Under the pieces are notes generated by a model. The model was not told where the DNA came from and made no database searches. It saw nothing but the letters and a program-made list of their open reading frames with translations. A program made the translations under genes and the position numbers. A stretch of 27,008 nucleotides of DNA from UBA1227 sp045629305 (GTDB lineage: Bacteria > Bacillota > Clostridia > Oscillospirales > Acutalibacteraceae). Within the stretch, counting starts at the first letter, position 1. Each line of letters begins with the position of its first letter. Below, piece after piece: positions 1-7,609 of this stretch. The DNA is taken from positions 1 to 27,008 of the forward strand of contig JAZQQZ010000036.1 of assembly GCA_045629305.1 (NCBI GenBank), given 5' to 3'.

Positions 1-3000
1 ATCAATTGGCTTAGCAATATGCTCGTTCATACCAGCATCAATTGCAAGTTTTCTATCCTCTTCAAAAGCATTTGCTGTTGTTGCAATAATTGGGATGTTG
101 GCAATCTTTTTATTCTTCATTGCACGAATTTCCTTGGTTGCTTCATATCCATTCATAATCGGCATTTGAATATCCATTAGGATGACATCATACTGTCCTG
201 GTTTTGCATTCTTCATCTTTTCAACAGCAATAGTACCATCCTCAGCAGTATCTATAACAAAGCCATACTCGGTAAGAATCTCATTTGCAATTTCGCGGTT
301 CATCTCATTATCTTCAACAAGTAAAATCTTCTTGCCAGAGTAATCCGGTTTCTCCTCTTCCTCTTCTTCGACTGTATCGCCCTCACAGCACTTAATAAGT
401 ATTTTCTTAAGGTCAGACATAAAGAGTGGCTTGTTAGCGAAAGCTGTTACACCAGCATCGTATGCCTCTTGCTCTATATCAGCCCAATCATATGCAGTGA
501 TAATGATGATTGGAACAAAGTCACCAATAACCTTACGGATACGCCTTGCTGTTTCTATACCGTTCAAATCAGGCATCATCCAGTCAATAATATATACGCT
601 AAAGCTATCTGACTCCTCATAAGCTGCCTGTGCTCTAAATACGGCTTCCTTACCAGACGAGCACCATTCACTTCTCATAGAGATGCTCTTTAGCATCTGA
701 GAAATGCTAAGGCATGAATCTAGATCATCATCGACAACAAGTCCACGAAGTCCCTTTAGGCTCTTGAGTCCCTCTGGGATTTCCTCTGCTACTCTTGTAT
801 CAACGATCTTGAAGTCAAATTCTATATTAACTTCTGTACCGACTCTTTCTTCACTCTTAATCTCAATTTTTCCGCCCATCATATCAACAATGTTTTTAGT
901 GATGGCCATACCAAGACCAGTACCCTGGATACCAGAGACCGTAGAAGATTTAACACGAGTGAATGGCTCAAAGATTGTCTTTACAAACTCTTCGCTCATG
1001 CCGATACCATTATCTTTTACACTAAAGCAATAAGTCGCATATCCATCATCGCGAGTGTTCTTTTCAGAAACACGGAACGAAATAGTGCCACCGTTTTGAG
1101 TATACTTTGTTGCATTTGAAATAATATTGAGGAGTACCTGATTGAGTCTTAACTTATCGCAAACTATATACTCATCTGAAACATCAAATACATCAACATA
1201 GAAATCAAGATTCTTGGCAGCTATACTTGACTGAATAATATTACGGATTGTATGAATAATCTCTGAGAGATTTTCTTCTTGCTCATTAAGAGTCATCTTA
1301 CCTGACTCAATTCTACTCATATCGAGAATATCATTGATTAGGGAGAGCAAGTGCTCAGAGGATTGACTGATTTTCTTTAAATACTCCGTTACCATCTCTT
1401 TGCTATCGATATGAGATGCGGCAAGGCCAGTATAACCAATGATAGCATTCATAGGTGTACGGATATCATGCGACATGTTATTAAGAAATGTTGTTTTGGC
1501 TCTATTAGCACTTTGTGCCATAGCGAGAGCCTCTTCTAGAGCCTGTTGCTGTTCCTCAATTGTAATGAGATTCTGTTTTAACATTTCCTCATTTTGAACC
1601 TTTTGGGACATTATCGCATCAACATTTTTAATGCTGACAATTACACAATTCTTATTAACATGTGCACTGTGATGAATTACTTTTGCTTGATACCAATGCT
1701 TCTCGTCGCCTGTTCCTGTACAGAACTCGATGTAATAAGGATTGCCATCCTTGACCTTTTTCAAAACAGTCTCCGGCTTAGTCGCAAGAAGGAATTCCTT
1801 CCTATCTTCTGGGACCAATATATCCTTGAGCATTTCAATATGTTCTTGATAATTAGTTACGCTTTCCCAACCTGGGATGGCAGTTCTAAAATCTTCACTG
1901 ACTCTATAACGCTCTTCATTCATCGTATCAAAGTCGATATGAAGCATGCACTCGACATCTTCATTCTCTGCACGAATGCTGTTTAAGTACTTAAGAAGTT
2001 CACCTACGTTCTCGAACTGCTGAGCATCTTCAACTTTCAAAACAACAATGTCTCTGCCAATTCCTCCGAAAGATGAGAGCATTTCAGTAAGTTCTCTATA
2101 TACTTTTTCAATCTTTTCCCTATTGCTAGATACAAATACAAGGCCATAATTAAAGTTCTTAAAGAGATATAAATCTTTATCTCTATTGAACTCTTTAATT
2201 ACTTCTCTTGCTTTAGTTTTAATATCAATTTCTCGATTTTCAAGTGAACGAATATCAATAATGGAAACATCCAAAATATTAACATTATTGCCTTCTTCCA
2301 ATTGACGATTTAGGAACATGCCTAGAGCAAATGAATTAAAGCAGCCCAGTTGTCGATCCAAATTGGCATCAGGATTTTCCATTACGATATAGAGAATCAT
2401 AACACCTACTGCACTTGTGAAACCAACAACTAACAGTTCGTTATTTAAGAACTGGATTCCAGCAGCAACCATCCACAGGGCAGTAGTAATAATTACTGCA
2501 AGACCTCGTCTTGAGTTCTGTGTGCGTCTTATTACAATTGCGCAAATCATAGTTGCCAAAATATACATGAGCGTAACAACATAAACAGACAATACTGCCG
2601 GTCCTGCTGTATAGACGCTAGTACCATTATCATAAATTTCAATTGGCAATGATGCTGTAACAATTGATGCCGCTGCCGTCACCGCAGAGAGAATTGATAT
2701 CATCTTTCTACGATTAACTTTGGTTTGTCCTACATCAAGCATTACATAGCAAAAGTCAACAAGACCAAGCCACATCATTGAAATGATATAGCTCTTACAA
2801 CTAATTCTCACCAACAAGTCTGGCAACATATCCATAAAATGGATGGCTACAACAGACAATGCATCCAAAGTCAAATCGACAAATGTTGCCACAAGGATAG
2901 TAACAAAAGCCCGCTCTTCTCGTAGACCTAGTTTTCTATGACTTGAATACAAAATTATCAAATATGCTACTATAATCAGTCCCGCAATTTGGAAGTAAAT

Positions 3001-3006
3001 ATTCAT
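1..3006 (-). CDS. Hybrid sensor histidine kinase with two receiver domains (partial, 3' end beyond window)
   Basis: Reading from the ATG at 3006 leftwards, 1002 residues are visible before the window edge cuts the gene. About seven hydrophobic segments fill residues 1-205. A degenerate GGDEF-like fold follows (about 217-330), then a PAS-like segment (about 380-466) and a short helical linker. The HisKA domain has an H-box MSHDIRTPMNA with phospho-acceptor His513. The HATPase domain shows an N-box (NQVLLNIISNATKYT), DNGIGMS, FEPFTR and GTGLGMAI. Two receiver domains end the visible part: REC1 with IIDWMMPD (Asp808) and REC2 with ILMDIQMP (Asp945), stopping just after the AKPID signature. This is a membrane hybrid kinase that should autophosphorylate and relay within the protein; the signal is unknown. 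A GAGG site precedes the start. It begins 14 bases after typA, so the two are probably co-transcribed. No DNA-binding output domain is visible. Confidence 0.93.
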   Translation of the reverse strand, partial: MNIYFQIAGLIIVAYLIILYSSHRKLGLREERAFVTILVATFVDLTLDALSVVAIHFMDMLPDLLVRISCKSYIISMMWLGLVDFCYVMLDVGQTKVNRRKMISILSAVTAAASIVTASLPIEIYDNGTSVYTAGPAVLSVYVVTLMYILATMICAIVIRRTQNSRRGLAVIITTALWMVAAGIQFLNNELLVVGFTSAVGVMILYIVMENPDANLDRQLGCFNSFALGMFLNRQLEEGNNVNILDVSIIDIRSLENREIDIKTKAREVIKEFNRDKDLYLFKNFNYGLVFVSSNREKIEKVYRELTEMLSSFGGIGRDIVVLKVEDAQQFENVGELLKYLNSIRAENEDVECMLHIDFDTMNEERYRVSEDFRTAIPGWESVTNYQEHIEMLKDILVPEDRKEFLLATKPETVLKKVKDGNPYYIEFCTGTGDEKHWYQAKVIHHSAHVNKNCVIVSIKNVDAIMSQKVQNEEMLKQNLITIEEQQQALEEALAMAQSANRAKTTFLNNMSHDIRTPMNAIIGYTGLAASHIDSKEMVTEYLKKISQSSEHLLSLINDILDMSRIESGKMTLNEQEENLSEIIHTIRNIIQSSIAAKNLDFYVDVFDVSDEYIVCDKLRLNQVLLNIISNATKYTQNGGTISFRVSEKNTRDDGYATYCFSVKDNGIGMSEEFVKTIFEPFTRVKSSTVSGIQGTGLGMAITKNIVDMMGGKIEIKSEERVGTEVNIEFDFKIVDTRVAEEIPEGLKSLKGLRGLVVDDDLDSCLSISQMLKSISMRSEWCSSGKEAVFRAQAAYEESDSFSVYIIDWMMPDLNGIETARRIRKVIGDFVPIIIITAYDWADIEQEAYDAGVTAFANKPLFMSDLKKILIKCCEGDTVEEEEEEKPDYSGKKILLVEDNEMNREIANEILTEYGFVIDTAEDGTIAVEKMKNAKPGQYDVILMDIQMPIMNGYEATKEIRAMKNKKIANIPIIATTANAFEEDRKLAIDAGMNEHIAKPID

Positions 3007-3020
3007 AAAAAGATCCTCAA

Positions 3021-4844
3021 CTATTGCTTTTTATACTGCTGTTTCATTCTCTGCTCTTTATTAAGAATCATCTTTCGAAGGCGAAGTGATTCTGGAGTAA
3101 CCTCAAGGAGTTCATCATCAGCGATGAATTCCATAGACTGTTCCAAACTTAAAATTGTAGGTGGAACAAGTCTAAGTGCCTCATCAGAACCTGATGCACG
3201 TGTGTTAGTGAGATGCTTTGTCTTACATACGTTGCAGACAATATCCTCACCACGTGCGGACTCACCTACAATCATTCCTTCATACACATCAACGCCTGCA
3301 CCGATAAAGAGTGTGCCACGCTCCTGTGTATTGAAAAGACCATAAGCATTAGAGACACCAGTCTCATGAACTATGATTGAGCCACGCTCACGCATAGAGA
3401 TGTCACCCTTGTACTCCTCGTAGCCATCGAAGATCTGGTTCATGATTCCGTTACCGTTAGTGTCTGTCATAAACTCTGAACGATATCCGATAAGGCCACG
3501 TGATGGGATTGAGAACTCAAGATGAGTTGCACCGCCCTCATGGGCTGCCATATCACGAAGTTCACCCTTACGTGAACCAATCTTCTCAATTACAGTACCG
3601 ACATATTCCTCTGGCACTTCAACAACAAGAAGTTCCATAGGCTCAAGGAGTTCTCCCTTCTCGCCTCTCTTGTAGATAACCTTCGGACGAGATACAGCGA
3701 ACTCATATCCTTCGCGGCGCATTGTCTCGATAAGGATTGAAAGATGAAGCTCGCCACGGCCTGAAACTTTGAATGTATCTGTTGTCTCAGTCTCCTCAAC
3801 TCGCATTGAAACGTTGGTCTCAACCTCTTTGAAGAGTCTGTCACGGATATTTCTCGATGTTACATATTTGCCTTCTTTTCCGGCAAATGGGCTTGTATTT
3901 ACTATGAAGTTCATAGCAATAGTTGGCTCATCGATCTTAATGAAGTCCATCGGCTCAACACATTCTGGATCGCATCCAGTCTCACCGATGTTGATGCCGG
4001 CGATGCCGGCTACGCAGATGATCTCACCTGCAGACGCCTCTTCAATCTCCACACGCTTTAAGCCTTCGAATGTATAAAGCTTAGATACTTTTACATTCTC
4101 TCTGCCTCCGTCTGCTTTGCAGAGAGTCATCTGCATATTGCGCTTGATCGTACCGCGCTCAATTCGGCCTACACCTATGCGGCCGATATAATCATCATAG
4201 TCAAGGGATGAGAAGAGAACCTGTAAAGGTCCCTCTGTATCACAGGCAGGTGCTGGAATCTCTTCAAGGATAGAGTCGAAGATTGGGCGCATATCGCCCT
4301 CTCTGTCACGTGAGTCAAATGATGAGTAGCCCTCTTTCGCAGACGCGAAAATTACAGGGAATTCAATCTGGTCCTCGTTTGCTCCGAGTTCAATAAAGAG
4401 GTCTATTACCTCGTCAACTACCTCGGCAGGTCTTGCACCTGGACGATCAATCTTATTGATAACTACTACAACTTTCTTCTTGAGACCGAGTGCCTTCTTT
4501 AGAACGAAACGCGTCTGCGGCATGCAGCCTTCGAAAGCGTCAACAAGAAGGAGAACACCGTCAACCATAAGAAGGATGCGCTCAACCTCACCGCCGAAGT
4601 CTGCATGACCCGGAGTGTCGATAATGTTGATCTTAGTGTCCTTGTAATGGATTGAAGTATTCTTCGAAAGAATAGTAATTCCACGCTCACGTTCAAGATC
4701 ATTGGAGTCCATTACACGGTCTTCAACAGTCTCATGTGAACTAAATGTACCGCTCTGTTTTAAGAGCTCATCGACCAAAGTTGTCTTACCATGGTCAACG
4801 TGAGCTATAATTGCAACATTACGGATGTCATTTCTTTGACTCAA
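3021..4844 (-). CDS. typA: Translational GTPase TypA/BipA
   Basis: A ribosome-associated GTPase of the EF-G-like family, involved in 50S assembly and stress adaptation. Visible motifs are G1 AHVDHGKTT (residues 14-22), G3 DTPGHADF and G4 NKIDR, then the EF-G-like beta-barrel and domains III/V. The C-terminal BipA-specific part (GLIGYRSEFMTDTNG and onwards) is present. Length of about 607 residues is typical. Start choice: a GTG at 4853 is possible, but AAGGTGG lies five bases before a TTG at 4844. That TTG gives the family-like N-terminus MSQRNDIRNVAIIAHVDHG, so I prefer it. Its promoter is the left-facing half of the palindrome at 4886-4932. The sensor kinase gene follows after 14 bases. Confidence 0.96.
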   Translation of the reverse strand: MSQRNDIRNVAIIAHVDHGKTTLVDELLKQSGTFSSHETVEDRVMDSNDLERERGITILSKNTSIHYKDTKINIIDTPGHADFGGEVERILLMVDGVLLLVDAFEGCMPQTRFVLKKALGLKKKVVVVINKIDRPGARPAEVVDEVIDLFIELGANEDQIEFPVIFASAKEGYSSFDSRDREGDMRPIFDSILEEIPAPACDTEGPLQVLFSSLDYDDYIGRIGVGRIERGTIKRNMQMTLCKADGGRENVKVSKLYTFEGLKRVEIEEASAGEIICVAGIAGINIGETGCDPECVEPMDFIKIDEPTIAMNFIVNTSPFAGKEGKYVTSRNIRDRLFKEVETNVSMRVEETETTDTFKVSGRGELHLSILIETMRREGYEFAVSRPKVIYKRGEKGELLEPMELLVVEVPEEYVGTVIEKIGSRKGELRDMAAHEGGATHLEFSIPSRGLIGYRSEFMTDTNGNGIMNQIFDGYEEYKGDISMRERGSIIVHETGVSNAYGLFNTQERGTLFIGAGVDVYEGMIVGESARGEDIVCNVCKTKHLTNTRASGSDEALRLVPPTILSLEQSMEFIADDELLEVTPESLRLRKMILNKEQRMKQQYKKQ

Positions 4845-4886
4845 AATTTCCACCTTGCCTTATATAATACTAATAAACGAAATAGA

Positions 4887-4915
4887 ATTTTAGCACCATA
4901 ACTTGAAGTTTTCAA
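4887..4915 (-). promoter_or_regulatory. Promoter for typA (left-facing half of symmetric promoter pair)
   Basis: On the minus strand a -35 TTGAAA (4910-4915) is separated by 17 bases from an extended -10, TGC then TAAAAT (4887-4892). The predicted start site near 4880 gives a leader of about 36 bases before the TTG start of typA. The element is one arm of an almost perfect inverted repeat shared with the thiT promoter. Confidence 0.6.
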
Positions 4916-4931
4916 GCCTAAATGCTAAAAT
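4903..4931 (+). promoter_or_regulatory. Promoter for the riboswitch-thiT transcript
   Basis: A -35 TTGAAG (4903-4908), 17 bases, then an extended -10 with TGC before TAAAAT (4926-4931). The predicted start near 4938 lies only about a dozen bases before the TPP aptamer, a fitting distance for a riboswitch leader. Confidence 0.6.
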
Positions 4932-4949
4932 TAAGGTTACAATAATATA

Positions 4950-5044
4950 TGTCCAGGGGCGCCGAATGTTCTTCGGCTGAGATTCGGACCACCAGTCCTT
5001 GTCCCTTCGACCTGATCAGGGTAATGCCTGCGTAGGAAAGGAAG
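4950..5044 (+). promoter_or_regulatory. TPP riboswitch (THI element) controlling thiT
   Basis: The conserved THI-box blocks appear in order: GGGGCGCC (4956-4963), GGCTGAGA (4975-4982), ACCTGATC (5010-5017), TAATGCC (5022-5028) and GCGTAGGAA (5030-5038). Stem P2 is GCCGAA (4961-4966) with TTCGGC (4972-4977). A variable arm pairs GGAC (4986-4989) with GTCC (4995-4998). A further stem pairs CAGG (5017-5020) with CCTG (5027-5030). The aptamer ends right at the ribosome binding site AAAGGAAG (5037-5044) of thiT, and no terminator hairpin or U-run lies between aptamer and ATG. TCC at 4952-4954 can pair with GGA at 5040-5042 in P1, so control is probably at translation initiation: TPP closes P1 and hides the Shine-Dalgarno sequence. 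Confidence 0.95.
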
Positions 5045-5049
5045 ATAAT

Positions 5050-5628
5050 ATGAAAAAAAATAACACCTATAAATTAGTCGTCACCGCCATGCTTGTCGCA
5101 ATCGCTACCGTATTAAATGAGTTTGCGGTTGTAAGACTTCCATATGGAGGTGGCGTTACCATTTTCAGTCAGGTGCCAGTCATCGCACTATCCTGTATTT
5201 TCGGGCCATCTTGGGGACTTACTTCAGGCTTTTCGATGTCTCTTTTGCAGATTCTATTCGGGTTAAAGAACATCTCTTATGCGAAGACTTTTTTGGATTA
5301 TCTAATCATAATTCTATTCGACTATATTTTGCCTTATTCACTCCTTGGACTGGGTGGTGTTTTTAAAGACAAAATTAAGAATAGTTATTTATCGTTGTCT
5401 ATCGGCACAATTCTTGTATGTGCCCTGCGCCTCCTCTGCCATTTCATATCCGGCGTCACCGTGTGGGCCGACTATACGAATGGCAGCTCCTTCGGCGCAG
5501 TGGTTGCATTCTCCATATCATACAATGCAGCATACATGATTCCTGAGACAATTGTTTCATTAATTGGAATTCTCGCACTGAACAAGTTCTTATTCCCAAG
5601 GCTGGATAAGAACGGTGCTCTAAAATAA
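5050..5628 (+). CDS. thiT: Thiamine ECF transporter substrate-binding S component ThiT
   Basis: A 192-residue polytopic membrane protein of the ThiT family, the S component that binds thiamine and works with the shared energy-coupling (EcfA1A2T) module, which is not in this window. Family-like features are the GPSWGLTSGFSMSLLQ segment, the LLCHFISGVTVW block with aromatic residues of the thiamine site, and SYNAAYMIPE. About six transmembrane segments are visible. An in-frame upstream start (4999) lies inside the TPP riboswitch and is rejected; ATG 5050 follows AAAGGAAG. The riboswitch independently supports a thiamine-related function. The next gene starts 15 bases downstream. Confidence 0.93.
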   Translation: MKKNNTYKLVVTAMLVAIATVLNEFAVVRLPYGGGVTIFSQVPVIALSCIFGPSWGLTSGFSMSLLQILFGLKNISYAKTFLDYLIIILFDYILPYSLLGLGGVFKDKIKNSYLSLSIGTILVCALRLLCHFISGVTVWADYTNGSSFGAVVAFSISYNAAYMIPETIVSLIGILALNKFLFPRLDKNGALK

Positions 5629-5643
5629 AGGAGGAATTGAACT

Positions 5644-7038
5644 TTGGCTGTTGAATCAAAGAACAATAATACTAACAACCTCGATGATCTCATCCCTCTC
5701 GATCCAGATACAGGAATAGATCCTGAGCAGCTTGAAAGTGAACTCAACGACCTCAAAGACCTCGTTCAGGATGAAATCAACAAGATGATGGAAGAAAATC
5801 CTGATGCAGAGTGGAACGACATTGTCAAAGAGGCCAAAGAAGAAAAAGCAAACCGTGGCAAAGTTGGCAAGAAACTCTGCGACTGCTGTGGTGTTAATGT
5901 AATAGACGAAGATGAGGATTATTGTGATGACTGCCTCGAGGGCATGCGCCACTATCCAATCGAATGGTGGAAGTGGATTATTCCTTTCGTTGTAATCGCT
6001 CTCATGGTTCTTGCATTTAGCTATTTCGCTATCTCATTTAGCATCTATAAGTCAACTGTATCAGCGAACAAGCTTGTAAAAGCTGGCAAGCTCAACTCAG
6101 CACTTGAAACTTTCGACAATATCAATACAGAGATTAAGGTAACAGATAAGAACTATGGCTATCGCTATCTCGGATATCAAATCGATCTCTACAATAAACT
6201 CGGTGCAGAGGCATACGAAGATGAGTCAACATTCATAAGCACTTACTTCCCTGGCACAGAAGTTTATAAAAAACGTGCTGCCAAAGCACTCAAAGCCAAA
6301 GAGAATATCGAAGACTTCAGCGAGCTCTATAACACATTCAACAAGCTCTATGACCCTGACGGAAAGTTCGAAGACTTCATCAAAGAATTCGACAAGGCAA
6401 TCAAAGGTTGCCACTACAATGAAGGTCATGTCTACTACTTCAAATATTATGCTGCAACATACTATGGCGAGAAGACAGAAGTCATCCGCGAGTATGCTGA
6501 GAAAGTACGTGACACAGTTCCAAAAGAGAAATCACTCTACTTACCTCTTCTCGCAGAGGTAGCTCTCAACGAGAAGAACTATGATGAGATGTTAAGTCTT
6601 GCGAGTGAGCTCAAAGAATTTAATTCCGATAGCCCTTATGTTTATATGTATCAGGCTATCGCATATAGATTGCAAGGAAATCTGCCGAAGGCTCTTTCTG
6701 TTTGCAACGATGGTCTTAAAGTTCAGCCGACAAATTCACTTGTCAACTATCAGGCTGCCATCGTGAATTTGCTTGATGGTCAGACTGAGATTGCTAACGA
6801 GTATGCGCAGGATGCAGTTGGATACGCAACCGATGTCAATACATTCGTATCTGCATCAAGCCTCGCATATCTCTGTGCAAGCCTCGTTGAGGATGCAGAG
6901 ACAGCAGATGCAATCTTAGGACAGCTCTCAGAATATGGCTATGAACTCTCAACTGATGTTGATCAGATCCTCAAGGGCACGAAGACAATCGAAGATGTAT
7001 TTACTAAGGAAATGGGGGATTTCACATGGGCACAATAA
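5644..7038 (+). CDS. Membrane-anchored zinc-ribbon/TPR protein of unknown function
   Basis: I do not recognise a named family. The 464-residue protein starts at TTG, ten bases after a strong AAAGGAGG. Residues 1-75 are acidic and polar. Residues 79-97 hold CxxC...CxxC (Cys79, Cys82, Cys94, Cys97; Cys81 is extra), a likely zinc ribbon. A single transmembrane helix follows (about 109-134), then a long helical part rich in Ala, Tyr and Leu. That part looks like TPR-type repeats, for example the YVYMYQAIAYRLQGNLPKA and VNYQAAIVNLLDGQTEIA segments. The predicted topology is a cytoplasmic zinc ribbon and an extracytoplasmic TPR domain. It lies 15 bases after thiT with no terminator between, so it is probably read from the riboswitch transcript, and it overlaps the next gene by 13 bases. 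A scaffold or assembly role is possible, but function is unknown. Confidence 0.85.
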   Translation: MAVESKNNNTNNLDDLIPLDPDTGIDPEQLESELNDLKDLVQDEINKMMEENPDAEWNDIVKEAKEEKANRGKVGKKLCDCCGVNVIDEDEDYCDDCLEGMRHYPIEWWKWIIPFVVIALMVLAFSYFAISFSIYKSTVSANKLVKAGKLNSALETFDNINTEIKVTDKNYGYRYLGYQIDLYNKLGAEAYEDESTFISTYFPGTEVYKKRAAKALKAKENIEDFSELYNTFNKLYDPDGKFEDFIKEFDKAIKGCHYNEGHVYYFKYYAATYYGEKTEVIREYAEKVRDTVPKEKSLYLPLLAEVALNEKNYDEMLSLASELKEFNSDSPYVYMYQAIAYRLQGNLPKALSVCNDGLKVQPTNSLVNYQAAIVNLLDGQTEIANEYAQDAVGYATDVNTFVSASSLAYLCASLVEDAETADAILGQLSEYGYELSTDVDQILKGTKTIEDVFTKEMGDFTWAQ

Positions 7039-7559
7039 ATCTTATTATTAAAATCCTCACATTACCTGGCTCACTTACCAAGGCTTTCCTTGAACAAGTA
7101 GCTTGCAGACTTTTCAATGTCCCTATCGAGTTCTCAAGATATTTTCAGAAAAATGAGCTCTGCGGACATGTTGAGCATCTCCTTGCTGAAAAGAAGGGCA
7201 GTTTCGGAATCTGTTTCTTCCCACATATCATAATGCTGGTTCTCTCACTTGCATTCGCGACACCAGCAGCAATGAACCTTGTTTATCTCGGTAAAGTAAA
7301 CTGGTTCGGAATCATCTTCTTCTATGTGGGTCTCTCTTGCTTTATGAACCTCTTCCCTCTTATCGAAGATGCTACCAATATGTGGGAGCACCTCTTCGGA
7401 GAGGAATCAGATAGCAAGCTTATTGTAAAGATTCTCCTTGCTGTTCCAGCAGCAATTATGTATGCAGGTTCCTACCTCGAGCACTACTTCATCACAGTGT
7501 TCACATCGGTCGGATTCTTCTATCTGATTCCGTATATAATTGCACTCTTTATCAAGTAA
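7026..7559 (+). CDS. Small polytopic membrane protein of unknown function
   Basis: This 177-residue protein is not recognised. Hydrophobic stretches at about 64-84, 92-112, 134-150 and 158-176 suggest four membrane segments after an amphipathic N-terminal region of about 55 residues. No catalytic motif such as HExxH is visible. The ATG lies inside the last codons of the TPR gene (13-base overlap) and follows a GGGGGA site, which suggests translational coupling and a joint function with that protein. It is the last gene of the thiT unit and is followed by a strong hairpin terminator. Confidence 0.82.
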   Translation: MGTINLIIKILTLPGSLTKAFLEQVACRLFNVPIEFSRYFQKNELCGHVEHLLAEKKGSFGICFFPHIIMLVLSLAFATPAAMNLVYLGKVNWFGIIFFYVGLSCFMNLFPLIEDATNMWEHLFGEESDSKLIVKILLAVPAAIMYAGSYLEHYFITVFTSVGFFYLIPYIIALFIK

Positions 7560-7571
7560 AATGCATAATAA

Positions 7572-7605
7572 AAACTCCCAACCAAATCGGTTGGGAGTTT
7601 CTTTT
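7572..7605. terminator. Bidirectional rho-independent terminator
   Basis: A 12-bp stem, AAACTCCCAACC (7572-7583) with GGTTGGGAGTTT (7589-7600), has a 5-base loop and T-rich sequence after it. A-rich sequence before it gives a U-tail on the minus strand. It separates the thiT unit from the convergent aminopeptidase gene and can serve both. Confidence 0.9.
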
Positions 7606-7609
7606 TATC

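Larger units (their letters stand above)
4886..4932. repeat. 47-bp interrupted palindrome containing back-to-back promoters
   Basis: Outer arms AATTTTAGCA (4886-4895) and TGCTAAAATT (4923-4932) are perfect inverted copies. Inner arms CTTGAA (4902-4907) and TTCAAG (4911-4916) are also perfect and flank a 3-base centre. Each outer arm holds an extended -10, and the inner arms hold the two -35 elements. The symmetry is therefore explained by two identical divergent promoters. It could also bind a dimeric regulator or fold as a hairpin. Confidence 0.75.

Noticed and set aside
1594..1986. 130-residue plus-strand reading frame inside the sensor kinase
   Set aside because: It is antisense to the HisKA/PAS region, has no ribosome binding site or recognisable domain, and is explained by the real gene's codon pattern.
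2989..3345. Plus-strand reading frame of 118 residues across the typA-kinase junction
   Set aside because: Low-complexity Ser/Arg-rich translation antisense to typA; no start signal and no family.
4886..4932. Palindrome upstream of thiT as a transcription terminator
   Set aside because: Arms are AT-rich without a GC-rich stem, no U-run follows on either strand, and each arm matches a promoter -10.
4999..5049. In-frame upstream start extending ThiT by 17 residues
   Set aside because: It lies inside the TPP aptamer and the added residues are the translated riboswitch; ATG 5050 has the ribosome binding site.
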